The notes under the pieces are model-generated. The model saw only the letters and a list, made by a program, of their open reading frames with translations, had not been told where the DNA came from and made no database searches. The position numbers and the translations under genes were made by a program. From positions 1 to 62,204 of the forward strand of contig CAZTFQ010000010.1 in the NCBI GenBank assembly GCA_964613035.1: a DNA stretch of 62,204 nucleotides, read 5' to 3'. Below are positions 50,379-58,378 of this stretch, in pieces. The first letter of the stretch is position 1. Each line of letters begins with the position of its first letter. Source of the DNA: CAVIQK01 sp964613035. GTDB lineage: Bacteria; Bacillota; Clostridia; Christensenellales; DTU072.

Positions 50379-51697
50379 ATCAGGACGGTCACTATGGAGT
50401 GCTTTTCGAGTTTCAGTCCGAAAATTTCTCCGTCTATATCCACGTTGGTATCGAAGTCTCTGTCGGCTACGTTGAGGATAACGACGACTATTCTTCCGTC
50501 GGGGTTGAGATATGCCGTCTCGTACACGCTGTCGTCTCCGCCAGCGCACAATATTCTCTTGGCACCCGGCTCTATATACTTAGAGAAATGGGCTATATGC
50601 CAGTAACTGGGGTTGTATACGACGCCGCCTTTTCCGTCCAACATAACGGGGGCTTCACAGTAATTGCCTGCGTGATTGGGTCCGCCTATCTCGTCGAGGA
50701 CGAGGTTCCAGTCGATATATCCCTCCGACCAGTTGTTGAGGTCATTAATTATCTGACGGGCGTATCTCTCGCCGTTTTTCCAGGTACCGGACGCCACCGC
50801 CCGATGAGTGGTGGAGTCGTGAGCCAGCTCTACACAACACTCGCTGAGGATTATGTGCAGATCGGGGAAAAGCTCGTGGAGCGCGGTGAGGTTGGAATGC
50901 TTGGTACAACAATACCAGTGATACCCTACACCCCAGACGTGCTCTTTGACACCGTCTATCGACATAGAGTCTATTACTCTTCTCACCGCTCTGTCGCGGT
51001 TGTGGTCCCAAAGGAAGAATTTGACGTCGAGGTTGTGTCTTTTGAACGCGGGAGCGAGATATTCCGCTATCTCGTGCCCCTCTTCCAAGGCGTCGACTTC
51101 TCTCGATTCCCAGGTTTGGATTGCTTCGGGTTCGTTTTGCACGCTGACGTATTTGACGACGATATCGCGCTTTTTAAGCTCTTCGAGATACTTGGCGTAA
51201 TATTCCGCCCAAGCTTCTCTGTACTCGTCTCTCAGGTGACCGCCTCTGCACATATCGCCGTTGTCTTTCATAAATGCGGGAGGCGACCAAGGCGACGCGA
51301 AGAACGTTATCTCTCTGTCGGACGCTTCCTTACACTTATTGACGAAAGGAATCTTAATGCGGTCTTCTCTCTCGAGGCTGAACGTATCGAGGTCTTCTCC
51401 GTCGATATAATCGTAGCTCTCCGCGGTAAAGTCCGTGGAGTGGACGGTAAGTCTCATTAAATTGTAATTGAGCCCGTCGGGAGAATAATAGGCATCGATT
51501 ATCTCTTGTCCCTTTTCTCCGAGAGCCTCGTAGCAATCGACGGTAGCGTCGGATAACGCTCCGCCGAAGCCCGTGTGAGTCTGATAGGTTTTGTCCGAGC
51601 GGACTATCACGTCGTTGACGATACCCTCGAATCGAGGCTGTATCGAGTCTTCTTCCAGTCTCTTGCCGCTGTAGGACGTTTTGATGATTTTAGGCAT
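50375..51697 (-). CDS. GH30 glycoside hydrolase, cytoplasmic
   Basis: This 440-residue protein has a GH30 TIM barrel with the flanking beta-sandwich. The acid/base lies in VQNEPEA (E189) and the nucleophile in IILSECCVE (E286). Further GH30 marks are the GFGGALSDATVDCY segment and SPWSPPAFMKDN. It has no signal peptide, unlike the GH30 gene 1.5 kb upstream, so one works outside and one inside the cell. GH30 includes glucosylceramidases and beta-1,6-glucanases or xylanases; a beta-1,6-glucan substrate is a guess. It overlaps the downstream membrane gene by ATGA and lies 25 bases after the PWCWFHIY lipoprotein. Confidence 0.9.
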   Translation of the reverse strand: MPKIIKTSYSGKRLEEDSIQPRFEGIVNDVIVRSDKTYQTHTGFGGALSDATVDCYEALGEKGQEIIDAYYSPDGLNYNLMRLTVHSTDFTAESYDYIDGEDLDTFSLEREDRIKIPFVNKCKEASDREITFFASPWSPPAFMKDNGDMCRGGHLRDEYREAWAEYYAKYLEELKKRDIVVKYVSVQNEPEAIQTWESREVDALEEGHEIAEYLAPAFKRHNLDVKFFLWDHNRDRAVRRVIDSMSIDGVKEHVWGVGYHWYCCTKHSNLTALHELFPDLHIILSECCVELAHDSTTHRAVASGTWKNGERYARQIINDLNNWSEGYIDWNLVLDEIGGPNHAGNYCEAPVMLDGKGGVVYNPSYWHIAHFSKYIEPGAKRILCAGGDDSVYETAYLNPDGRIVVVILNVADRDFDTNVDIDGEIFGLKLEKHSIVTVLI

Positions 51698-51722
51698 GGT
51701 TTTTCTCCGTTAGTAAATATTT

Positions 51723-53180
51723 TCAAGCAATGTTTTCTGCCTGTATCGCAAGTTGTGCTCCCGTATCGTTATACGCTTTTATCGTATATCTCACTCCGTC
51801 GTAATCGAAGGTCTGCCCTATCTCGAGGGTGCCTTTTCTGGGCATATCGTCCTTTCCGGAATTGACGGAAGAATTGTTTTTATATGTATAGATATGGAAC
51901 CAGCACCAGGGCTTGCCCGTAGTGGTAATCTCGGTAAGAGCCATTCTGAACTCGAAATAGCCGTCTCTGGAATCGGTATTAGGTACGACGATATCGTCGA
52001 CCTGCGCGCCGTCGGCTTGGACGTCGCCGTGGAGCTTGATATCCGTAAGAGAATTCTTGTCGTAAGTGCCTTTCACCACCAGAACGGGAGCCCGGTCGGC
52101 ATTCTCTTCTATCGTCACGCTTTTGACGACGTAATCGTACGCTTTATAATTAAGTTTCAAGATAGAGTTCCATTCTTTGAACTCGAAGTCGACTCCGTCG
52201 CACGATATCGTGTCTTGCATATCGGCTCTTACTGAAGATATTTCGTACTGCGCGCCTGTACCGGAGAGTAACTTGATATCGTACCATATACCCGCGCCCA
52301 CGCTGCCCGTGACGGCATAGATGTCGGCGAGGTTTATAGAAGTTTCGAAGGATTCTCCCGCTTTGCCGGACTCCTTGGTTCCCATAATAGTGGTCACTCT
52401 GCCGAGCGTTTCGTTGGCGCTGTATATTTCCAAAGTGACGTCTCCGTCGATGACGTATTTGCCCTTGGCTTTTAGCATAGGGACGCCTTCAACGACGTCG
52501 AAAAACACGCTGAGTCCGGAATATGTCTTGGCGAGGGTCGTGATAGGCGCGCTGACGTAAGTGACGATGCCGTTTTTCGCGGACAAGACGACGTAATAAT
52601 ACGGAGCGTTGCTGTCGGGGGCGTTGTCGGTAGTGGTGTCGGCGTTCCATATGGCGACGTTGCTCGCGACGAGGGTCGCGGACGAGTCGAAAACGGTCTT
52701 AGAACTTCTGTAGACGGACTTACCGGCAGGATCGCAGAAGGAGCTCCAGGAGGTTCCGTTGGCAAAATTATACGCAACTATGGTCTGAACGGTACTGGGT
52801 CGAGAGACTGTCGGAGCCATTTGGGGACGAGTCATGGGAAGAATCGCCGTTTTTTCTCCGTCCACCACGTGGATGAAATAGTTGTCGTAAGAGACTTCCG
52901 CATTAAAAGCAAATTTGCCGTCTTTGTTTTCATAGGCAATCGCGGAGTCGGAAGATGCGATTTTTTCATATCTGGTGATATAGACTTTCGCACTCGAAGA
53001 GGGAGCTATATCGCTCGTGATCAGATAATCGTAATCGGAGACACCTTTTTGAACGATGTCTACTTTTGTAATTTCATACGCGGTGTAGGGATCGTTGACG
53101 GGGCGGTCGCACGCGACTAAGGCGACCGTGAGCGCGAGAGCTATTATGACCGATATCAAAATCAAACGTTGCTTTTTCAT
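51723..53180 (-). CDS. Lipoprotein with one PWCWFHIY module
   Basis: This 485-residue lipoprotein (ALVAC) ends with a PWCWFHIY module (about 350-470: VLVVKGTYDK...DIKLHGDVQ...KPWCWFHIYTYKNNS...LEIGQTFDYDGVRYTIKAYN) matching those of the 47790 protein. The N-terminal part of about 310 residues is different and includes a region similar to the unit's other strands (VPMLKAKGKYVIDGDVTLEIYS), possibly a diverged module. Fn3-like strands precede it. I know no family for the module. Its gene lies between two GH30 genes, 14 bases downstream of the lipid-anchored one. AAGGGAGGATAGTGGA precedes ATG 53180; a longer frame upstream would overlap GH30. Confidence 0.82.
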   Translation of the reverse strand: MKKQRLILISVIIALALTVALVACDRPVNDPYTAYEITKVDIVQKGVSDYDYLITSDIAPSSSAKVYITRYEKIASSDSAIAYENKDGKFAFNAEVSYDNYFIHVVDGEKTAILPMTRPQMAPTVSRPSTVQTIVAYNFANGTSWSSFCDPAGKSVYRSSKTVFDSSATLVASNVAIWNADTTTDNAPDSNAPYYYVVLSAKNGIVTYVSAPITTLAKTYSGLSVFFDVVEGVPMLKAKGKYVIDGDVTLEIYSANETLGRVTTIMGTKESGKAGESFETSINLADIYAVTGSVGAGIWYDIKLLSGTGAQYEISSVRADMQDTISCDGVDFEFKEWNSILKLNYKAYDYVVKSVTIEENADRAPVLVVKGTYDKNSLTDIKLHGDVQADGAQVDDIVVPNTDSRDGYFEFRMALTEITTTGKPWCWFHIYTYKNNSSVNSGKDDMPRKGTLEIGQTFDYDGVRYTIKAYNDTGAQLAIQAENIA

Positions 53181-53194
53181 TCCACTATCCTCCC

Positions 53195-54679
53195 TTAACA
53201 CACGAAGGTAACTACGCTCTGGGGCAGAAGTTCTACTTCTATCGACTTGCCGTCAATCTTGACTCTGACCGTCTCTGAGAGGCTGTCGGAGATATTGACC
53301 GCGGTTACTACGACCACGCCGTCGGCTCTATAGAGAGCGCAGGCGAGTATCTGAGAATCGTTGTCGGATTCCGCTTTGACAGCGACGGGATATTTACCGT
53401 CTATCGCGTACGCGAACTGCGACACGTGAGCCATCGCGTAATAGGCGCTGTGTTTATAATAAGTGAATTCTCCGTCGACGTTGTCGATATCCATAACACC
53501 GTAACACTCGGTGTTGTGTTTCACGGGAGTGGGAGATCCGTCGGGACGAAGAACGAGGTTCCAGAACGACGCTCCGTTGAGCCCGTGATTGACGGGGTCT
53601 ACCGTGACGTATCTCGCCGCATAAGAAAGGTTGCTGGCGAAGTCGTTGCTGCCGGAGTGCTCGGTAATCTCGGTCATAAAGACGTCTTTGTTCTTATAAT
53701 TTTCCTTAATGTATTCCGTAGCTTCCGAGACGGTTATCAAATTGACGTCGGCGTATCCGTGGAGCGCGACTCCCTCGAAGAGGTCGGAATCGACGTCGTC
53801 GTCGAAGACGGTGTCCATATAGTCGTACGCCATTTCGTCGGCGTTATGTTCCCACGCAAGGAGGGACGTGGAGATTTTTTTCTCCTTAAACTTGGTTTTT
53901 AAGTATCCGCCTATCTCTATCGCCTGGAGCTCGTCTATCATCATATGAGGGTAAGCGATATTGGTGATGAGAGGCTCGTTGACGAGGGATAGATAATCTA
54001 TATCGATGCCTTCCGCGCGGTAAGCTTCGATAAACTTAACCAGATAATCCGCATAGACCTCGTAGTACTTAGACTCGAGAGTGCCGTCCATCAAGATGTT
54101 CTTGGAATCTTTCATCCAAGCGGGAGCCGACCAGGGCGCGGCGAAAACTTTCACGTCGGGATTAACCGCCAGAATCTTTTTCATCACGGCGATGATATTG
54201 ACGTCTTTTTCAATGGAAAAGTGACTTAAAGTGAGGTCTTCTCCGTTGTTGTCCTCAAGGTCGCAACAAGTGAAAAATCCGTCGCCCTCAACGTAGTCGG
54301 ACGCGCCTATCGGGATACGGACGATGTTGAGTCTGGCGCCGTCCTTTCCGTACAGCTCGGATATCATTTCGTCGACGACGTCCTCGGCTCCTTCCTGCAT
54401 CATAAGATACGCCGAGGAATGAGTAAGAGACGCGCCGTAACCGTAAAACTCCTGACCTTTTTCGCTAGGATCGACATCTATCGTAACGCCATAGAAGTTG
54501 TCTTCGGACATTTTCTCAAACTTAAGAGAAGTCTGTCTTGCAAGTAGCTTGGACATAGTGCCCGTGGTCATATAGACGTCCGAATATTCCGGAAGGGTAT
54601 AGCACCCCGAGAAGCACGTCACGGTACAGATTGCCAAACAAATCAGCAATATCGTAAGAGATATCTTTTTTATTTTCAT
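53195..54679 (-). CDS. GH30 lipoprotein on the cell surface
   Basis: This 494-residue lipoprotein has a signal ending in CFSGC (C26). The GH30 TIM barrel spans about residues 60-415 and the beta-sandwich the end. The acid/base lies in LVNEPLI (E235) and the nucleophile in FMTEITEHSG (E337). The YGYGASLTHSSAYLM segment and APWSAPAWMKD are typical of the GH30 family. As it is lipid-anchored, it attacks the polymer outside the cell, and the imported fragments can be finished by the cytoplasmic GH30 of the same operon. The subfamily, and thus the substrate, cannot be fixed by eye. AGGAGGATAAT precedes the ATG. Confidence 0.9.
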   Translation of the reverse strand: MKIKKISLTILLICLAICTVTCFSGCYTLPEYSDVYMTTGTMSKLLARQTSLKFEKMSEDNFYGVTIDVDPSEKGQEFYGYGASLTHSSAYLMMQEGAEDVVDEMISELYGKDGARLNIVRIPIGASDYVEGDGFFTCCDLEDNNGEDLTLSHFSIEKDVNIIAVMKKILAVNPDVKVFAAPWSAPAWMKDSKNILMDGTLESKYYEVYADYLVKFIEAYRAEGIDIDYLSLVNEPLITNIAYPHMMIDELQAIEIGGYLKTKFKEKKISTSLLAWEHNADEMAYDYMDTVFDDDVDSDLFEGVALHGYADVNLITVSEATEYIKENYKNKDVFMTEITEHSGSNDFASNLSYAARYVTVDPVNHGLNGASFWNLVLRPDGSPTPVKHNTECYGVMDIDNVDGEFTYYKHSAYYAMAHVSQFAYAIDGKYPVAVKAESDNDSQILACALYRADGVVVVTAVNISDSLSETVRVKIDGKSIEVELLPQSVVTFVC

Positions 54680-54688
54680 ATTATCCTC

Positions 54689-55261
54689 CTAGAAGAGTAT
54701 CGTCGAATTGTCTTCCGTCGCGACGCCGACGTTGTCGAGGTCTATGGCGAGAGATGCCTTTTCTCCCACCGTAAGCGCGCCGGACACGTAGAGCTTTTCG
54801 CTACCTACCGTGACAACGGAATATTGTTTATCGCCGTAGTCCGCCACGTCCGTTACGATGCCCTCCAATACGGGGTAGCACTCGTCGGCAACCGCGGGAC
54901 GGACGTTGTTGCGCGTAATTATCATGGAATAACGTTTTTTGAACGCGTCCTTGCCGAGTCGATACATTTTTTTGTTAAACTCGTAATAAGACTCGACTTC
55001 CGCTCCGTCGAACACGCAAAAATGCTTGTCGATTTTCTTTTTTCCTTCAAGAGATGGGCGTTTTTCGTACGAAAAAGTAAGGACGGAGGTTTCTCCGACC
55101 GCGTCGAGGACGAACGAGTCTCCTTTGAGACCGATTTTACCGAAATCGATTCCGAAAGATTTTTCGGACGAAAAATCGCCGAGAGCGTACAGTCTGTCTT
55201 CGCCCGCACGGAGCAGAGAGACGGGACCTTTCTCGGACGAGAAAACTTTAACGCATTCCAT
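54689..55261 (-). pseudogene. C-terminal part of the extended MalK-type ATPase, out of frame with its N-terminal part
   Basis: This frame is the continuation of the ATPase gene upstream. After the poly-C run at 55383-55391 is shortened from nine to eight, it reads without a break from ...TGEIGGG into TLRIFGGEIPLVETV and on to the stop at 54689. The joined protein would be 611 residues. The extension of about 230 residues looks like a second regulatory domain, ending with a TOBE-like segment (VLEGIVTDVADYGDKQYSVVTVG...GEKASLAIDLDNVGV). If it is translated separately, an ATG exists at 55261, but without a convincing ribosome site. It is 10 bases from the GH30 gene. Confidence 0.75.
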
Positions 55262-55322
55262 AGAGACGTCTCCGCCGCGTACAATCGCGCCGACGGGGAC
55301 GGTAACGGATACGGGACCTTCC

Positions 55323-56525
55323 TTAACTCTGGAAGAGACCGTCTCGACGAGCGGGATTTCTCCGCCGAATATACGGAGCGTACCCCCCCCCTATTTCTCC
55401 CGTGACGGTTCTATACGGAGCATATTCCGGAAGAACGGATTTTTCCGTATTCTTGTCGAAAAGATGGATTTTATTGACGTCCAGATAGAAAATTACGTCT
55501 TCTCCGATACGGTTGTCTCCTGTCAGTCCTCTGCCCACGACCTCTTCATCGTTGAGGTCGCCGTGCAAAACGGTATGCGTACACAGATCCTCGGAAACCG
55601 CCAGTTTGACGGTGACTTCCACGTCGCTCGGACTTCTTCTTTCCGTGCGAATATCGTCGGGACGGAGACCTACGGTAAGGGACGTTCCGTCCGTACAGGA
55701 GGGTTGAAGTCTGAGCAGATTTTCTCCCTCTATAGGGAATGTTCCTATTCTCGTTTCCACCCTGACGCCCTTTTCGTCCATAAGGAGTCGACCGTCCCAG
55801 AAATTCATCTGAGGCGTGCCGAGGAATCCCGCGACGAACTTGTTGGCGGGATAACGATAGAGATATTCCGGAGTACCCGTCTGCATAATGCAACCGTCTC
55901 TCATAACGACTATTTTGTCGCCCATGGTCATCGCTTCCGTCTGGTCGTGAGTAACGTAAATGAAAGTGGCGTTGAGACGACGATGGAGCGCGCTGATCTC
56001 GGTACGCATTTTGTTACGAAGCTTGGCGTCCAGATTGGACAGAGGCTCGTCCAGAAGGAATACGTCGGGGTGACGGACTATGGCTCTGCCGAGAGCCACT
56101 CTCTGCTTTTGTCCGCCCGACAATTGATTGGGACGACGACCTAGATAATCGGTAAGTCCCAGCATCTCCGCGACGGAAGAGACCTTGTCTTCTATGACCG
56201 CTTTGTCTTCTCCGTGCATACGCAGACCGAACGATATGTTATCGTACACGCTCATATTGGGGAACAGCGCATAACTCTGGAAGACCATCGCCACGTTTCT
56301 TTCCTTGGGCGGAAGAGCATTGACCAGACGATTGCCTATATAGGCGTCGCCCGAGGTTATCTTCTCGAGCCCCGCTATCATTCTGAGCGCGGTGGACTTT
56401 CCGCAGCCGGAAGGACCTACGAAAACGACGAATTCTCCGTCTTCTATGTCGAGAGTGAAATCTTTGACCGCGTGTACTCCGCCGTCGTAGATTTTATTAA
56501 CGTGAAATAATTTAAGCCCTGCCAT
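55323..56525 (-). CDS. MalK/MsmK/UgpC-type sugar importer ATPase
   Basis: This protein is the ATPase of a carbohydrate ABC importer. The nucleotide-binding domain has Walker A (GPSGCGKST, 37-45), Q83, the signature LSGGQ (135-139), Walker B (VFLLDEP, E160) and H193. A TOBE domain follows, ending with HLFDKNTEKSVL at about 370. That is the usual length of the family. From about residue 382 the present frame goes wrong: after the nine-C tract it reads 20 residues of unrelated sequence. The intended continuation is described in the neighbouring entry. MsmK/MsmX-type ATPases often drive several importers, and this is the only one in the window, so it may also serve the unit B permeases. Confidence 0.92.
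   Translation of the reverse strand: MAGLKLFHVNKIYDGGVHAVKDFTLDIEDGEFVVFVGPSGCGKSTALRMIAGLEKITSGDAYIGNRLVNALPPKERNVAMVFQSYALFPNMSVYDNISFGLRMHGEDKAVIEDKVSSVAEMLGLTDYLGRRPNQLSGGQKQRVALGRAIVRHPDVFLLDEPLSNLDAKLRNKMRTEISALHRRLNATFIYVTHDQTEAMTMGDKIVVMRDGCIMQTGTPEYLYRYPANKFVAGFLGTPQMNFWDGRLLMDEKGVRVETRIGTFPIEGENLLRLQPSCTDGTSLTVGLRPDDIRTERRSPSDVEVTVKLAVSEDLCTHTVLHGDLNDEEVVGRGLTGDNRIGEDVIFYLDVNKIHLFDKNTEKSVLPEYAPYRTVTGEIGGGYAPYIRRRNPARRDGLFQS
55383..55391 (-). repeat. Nine-base poly-C/G tract inside the ATPase gene
   Basis: Nine Cs (Gs in the gene) lie at the join of the normal ATPase and its additional C-terminal region. With eight the two frames join; with nine the protein ends after about 20 odd residues. 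Confidence 0.9.
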
Positions 56526-56533
56526 ATTTCACC

Positions 56534-57454
56534 TCAGCCTTTGACGGCGCCGTCCATCGTTCCGCCGAGAATGTACTTCTGGAGGAAGAAGAACGCTATA
56601 ATCATAGGCGCGGAGACCATAACGGCTCCCGCCAGCATTACGGGATACATACTTGTATCGGTGGAACCGTTGACCATTAAGTTACCTAAAGAAACCGCCA
56701 GCGTGTAATTGGACGAGTCGTTAAGCACGATAAGGGGCCATAGGAAGTTGTTGTAGTTCCACATAAAAGTGGTTATTCCGAGGACTATAAGAGTCGGTTT
56801 GACTATCGGCAGACAGACTTTGAAAAACACTCTGAAATATCCCGCGCCGTCGATGAAAGCGGCTTCTTCTATTTCCTTCTCCACCGCCAAAAACTGTTGG
56901 CGCAGAAGGAATATGTTGTATACGCTCATCAGGAAGGGGAATATCAGCGCGGTCAGCGAGTCGAACATACCCAGCTTGTTGACGATGATGAAGTTGGGGA
57001 CCAGCATAACGCAACCGGGAATCATCATCGAGGTCAGCGAAAACATAAATATTTTGTCTCTTCCGACGAATTTCATTCTCGCGAAAGCGTACGCCGAGAT
57101 AGCGTTGAGGAAAAGATTGGCAACGGTGTTGATTACGCACACCAGTATCGTATTGAGGAAGACGCCCGGGATGTTGAGCTCTTCCCACGCCGAGACGTAA
57201 TTGTCCAGCACGAAGTGGACGTTACCGGCGGAGTCTCTTGGGATGAACGAGAACGTTTGAAACGCGTCCGGAGTCTTAAAAGAAGAGAGTATCAACCACA
57301 GATACGGCACTATGAAACACAGCGTGATGAATATCAGCACCGCATACACGCCCGTTTTTCCGACTATGGCGGCTATGCTGTATCTTCTCTCAAAAGAGAG
57401 TTTCCCGTACTTCACCGGAGCGGTAGGATTGGCGGAATGAAAATTATCCTGCAT
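56534..57454 (-). CDS. Sugar ABC transporter permease, MalG type
   Basis: This 306-residue protein has six hydrophobic segments. The EAA loop is EAAFIDGAGYFRVFFKVCLPIVKP (about residues 198-221), in good agreement with MalG-type permeases. It pairs with the MalF-type permease upstream, with an overlap of 11 bases. The ATPase gene follows 8 bases downstream. This importer is thus complete, in contrast to the one in unit B, which lacks an ATPase gene. GGAGGGTAAAAA precedes the ATG. Confidence 0.95.
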   Translation of the reverse strand: MQDNFHSANPTAPVKYGKLSFERRYSIAAIVGKTGVYAVLIFITLCFIVPYLWLILSSFKTPDAFQTFSFIPRDSAGNVHFVLDNYVSAWEELNIPGVFLNTILVCVINTVANLFLNAISAYAFARMKFVGRDKIFMFSLTSMMIPGCVMLVPNFIIVNKLGMFDSLTALIFPFLMSVYNIFLLRQQFLAVEKEIEEAAFIDGAGYFRVFFKVCLPIVKPTLIVLGITTFMWNYNNFLWPLIVLNDSSNYTLAVSLGNLMVNGSTDTSMYPVMLAGAVMVSAPMIIAFFFLQKYILGGTMDGAVKG

Positions 57455-58367
57455 TTTTTACCCTCCTTTTTTTGTTCGATACGGGAAGCGAATCCTGCGG
57501 CAACATTCTGAACTGAATGATAGTGAATATCAAGATGAACAGGAACAAGATGAACGACATCGCGGAACCCGTCCCCAGCTCGTGGAAAGTCATCGATTGC
57601 TCGTACACTCCGTACACGAAAGTATAAGTGCTGTTGTTGGGTCCTTTACCCGTCATAAGGTACATTTGCTCGAAAGCCTGGAAGCCGCCTATAATGCCGG
57701 TAATAAGGAAGAAGAACACCGTAGGCATTACTCCCGGGACGGTTATGGACCAGAATTGCTTAAAGGCATTGGCGCCTTCTATCGACGCCGCCTCGTAGAG
57801 CGAGCGGTCGATGTTCTTCATTGCGGTCAGCATTATGAGGACGTTGTAGCCGAGTCCTCCCCACACCGACATAATAGCCAGGGTGACCAGGTTAAGCCCC
57901 TCCGTGCCGAGGAAGTTGATTTCCGTGCCGAGTAAAGAGTTGATAAGTCCCATAGACGGATCCAACATAAATTTCCATAGGGCGGAAATGGCGACGCCTG
58001 CCGTTACGGACGGCACGTAAAACGCCGTTTTGAAGAATCTTTCGCCTTTGATTTTCGAGTTAAGCAACGCGGATACCGCCAACGCCAGCAAGATGTTGAG
58101 CGGGACCGTCAACAATATGTATTCTACGGTTACCAGGAGCGATTTCCAAAAATCGGGATAAAGGTCGCCTTTGTTGGTAATGAGATTGATATAGTTGTCG
58201 AGCCCTACCCAGCTAGCCGAGCTCATTCCGTCATATTCCGTGAAGCTCAGCACGAACGCGATGACCATAGGTGCCAGCTGGAATATTAAGAAATAGACTA
58301 TAAGCGGCGTGACGAACAACAGTCCGCACGCGTTACGCTTAAGTTGTATCTTAGTCTTCTGTCTCAT
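57444..58367 (-). CDS. Sugar ABC transporter permease, MalF type
   Basis: This 307-residue protein has six hydrophobic segments after a basic N terminus (RQKTKIQLKRNACG). The EAA loop is EAASIEGANAFKQFWSITVPGVMP (about residues 197-220). It is the MalF partner of the MalG-type gene downstream. The ribosome site before the ATG is weak, which may suggest coupling to the binding-protein gene, 11 bases upstream. It has standard length and no defects. Confidence 0.95.
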   Translation of the reverse strand: MRQKTKIQLKRNACGLLFVTPLIVYFLIFQLAPMVIAFVLSFTEYDGMSSASWVGLDNYINLITNKGDLYPDFWKSLLVTVEYILLTVPLNILLALAVSALLNSKIKGERFFKTAFYVPSVTAGVAISALWKFMLDPSMGLINSLLGTEINFLGTEGLNLVTLAIMSVWGGLGYNVLIMLTAMKNIDRSLYEAASIEGANAFKQFWSITVPGVMPTVFFFLITGIIGGFQAFEQMYLMTGKGPNNSTYTFVYGVYEQSMTFHELGTGSAMSFILFLFILIFTIIQFRMLPQDSLPVSNKKRRVKNAG

Positions 58368-58378
58368 CTTTTGTTATA

